A stretch of 64,000 nucleotides of DNA from Nothopassalora personata (taxonomy: Eukaryota > Ascomycota > Dothideomycetes > Mycosphaerellales > Mycosphaerellaceae): assembly GCA_033816765.1 (NCBI GenBank), contig CM066289.1, positions 4,464,001 to 4,528,000 of the forward strand, written 5' to 3'. Positions 63,336-64,000 of the stretch are shown one piece after another. The first letter of the stretch is position 1, and each line of letters begins with the position of its first letter. The position numbers and the translations under genes were made by a program. The notes under the pieces are model-generated. The model saw only the letters and a list, made by a program, of their open reading frames with translations, searched no databases and was not told the origin of the DNA.

Positions 63336-63780
63336 TCTCTACTCTCTTAAGATTATAGAGATTAGAGAGATTAGAGTGATTAGAGAGATTATTTAAGTTA
63401 CTCTCTTAATTCCTTAGTTTTAGTTCTATAAGTAGGAGAGTAATCCTTAAGCGGAAGCCTCCGCTAGCTATATAGGTCTAATTAATTAAATCCTTTAGCC
63501 CTTAAGCTAAAACTGTAATAGAACTCTCTTAACTTTAGGAGTAGTAACCTAATTTTATAAATTGTTAGATTACTCTTAATAAGGGCTTTTAAATACGATA
63601 TATTTTATAATAGGGTAGTCTATATTTATAGTCCGAGGTATAACTAATTAATATATAAGCCTAAGTAAGTAAATAATTTAACTTACTAATTAGACTACTA
63701 ATTAATTCCTATAATATATTATAATTATATAGTAAGTATTAGTAACTTACTTTATTAAGAGCGTACTATACTATAATAAG
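63336..63780. other. AT-rich sequence interrupting gypsy D integrase
   Basis: Contains GATTAGAGAGATTAGAG-type short repeats (about 63353-63392) and long AT runs. Probably another insertion, not identified. Confidence 0.4.
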
Positions 63781-64000
63781 CCCTAATCTATCTTAGACGG
63801 TTTATTAAGGCTCGCCAAGAGCGGAGTTACCCGATTGGCTAAGCCGTGCTGAACCGTGCTAAATCGTGCTAATCGGAGCTAAAGGGTGCCGAGCCGAGAA
63901 AGAAGCGACTGAGCTTCCTAGAAGTTTCGTGAGGCTCGTCACGAGATGTCCAGCCACTTAGTGACGTAGCCGAGCTTTACCATCATCACCATCTCTTCTC
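63781..64000. other. Less mutated right edge
   Basis: CA and TG reappear. Short CCGTGCTAA-like words repeat at 63838-63875. No gene seen. It may be the start of another element or the end of the repeat block. Confidence 0.4.

Overview
The window is a block of nested LTR retrotransposons, almost certainly from a filamentous ascomycete (Pezizomycotina). Two kinds of DNA alternate. Intact elements have normal codon use and open frames. Between them lies old sequence where CA and TG dinucleotides are nearly gone, CpG is kept and reading frames are studded with TAG/TAA. That pattern is the footprint of repeat-induced point mutation (RIP). I see no convincing host housekeeping gene, rRNA, CRISPR array or bacterial feature.

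Layout. 1-14172: two identical copies of an intact Ty3/gypsy chromovirus (here chromovirus 1), the first cut by the window edge. They are separated by a 100-N gap and have the same 3' flank, so an unmerged contig overlap is likelier than a tandem duplication. 14173-21304: a RIP-mutated Ty1/copia element (copia I) with an antisense ORF after pol. 21600-22417: remnant of a DDE (pogo/Fot1-like?) transposase, split by a solo LTR. 22418-25660: the 3' part of a minus-strand RIP-mutated chromovirus (gypsy H), split by a solo LTR. 25661-28150: short repeats, a copia fragment and an unmutated island. 28155-38500: a large mutated ORF of unknown family, split by an intact Ty1/copia element (copia A, 29991-37077, TSD TATAC). 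38859-63335: a multi-level nest.

The nest. Gypsy D (plus strand) was hit by copia B (41377-46989) and by a solo LTR of family F (TSD GAATA). That LTR was hit by gypsy E (47249-61588, minus strand, TSD GCTAC). Gypsy E was hit by a solo LTR (50512-50841, TSD ATTAC) and by intact chromovirus 3 (53357-60757, minus strand, TSD CCTTA). Removing each insertion restores the host element's reading frame, which supports the reconstruction.

How the elements work. Both intact chromoviruses encode Gag and then Pol in the -1 frame: protease, reverse transcriptase, RNase H, integrase, chromodomain. Chromovirus 1 has a canonical GGGAAAT slippery heptamer at the junction. Neither has a tRNA-type primer-binding site. 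Instead, 9 bases starting 2 nt after the 5' LTR are complementary to a segment inside the LTR, and the two elements differ by compensating changes. This suggests Tf1-like self-priming. Both copia elements with a visible primer site carry a match to the anticodon arm of initiator tRNA-Met.

The most unusual finding: three degraded elements from two superfamilies (copia I, gypsy H, gypsy E) each carry an extra ORF between pol and the 3' LTR, antisense and convergent to pol, with a C-x2-C-x(6-8)-K-C motif. In gypsy E it looks like a spliced gene with three short introns that each keep the frame. Coordinates of RIP-mutated genes are approximate, because they were read by eye through stop codons.
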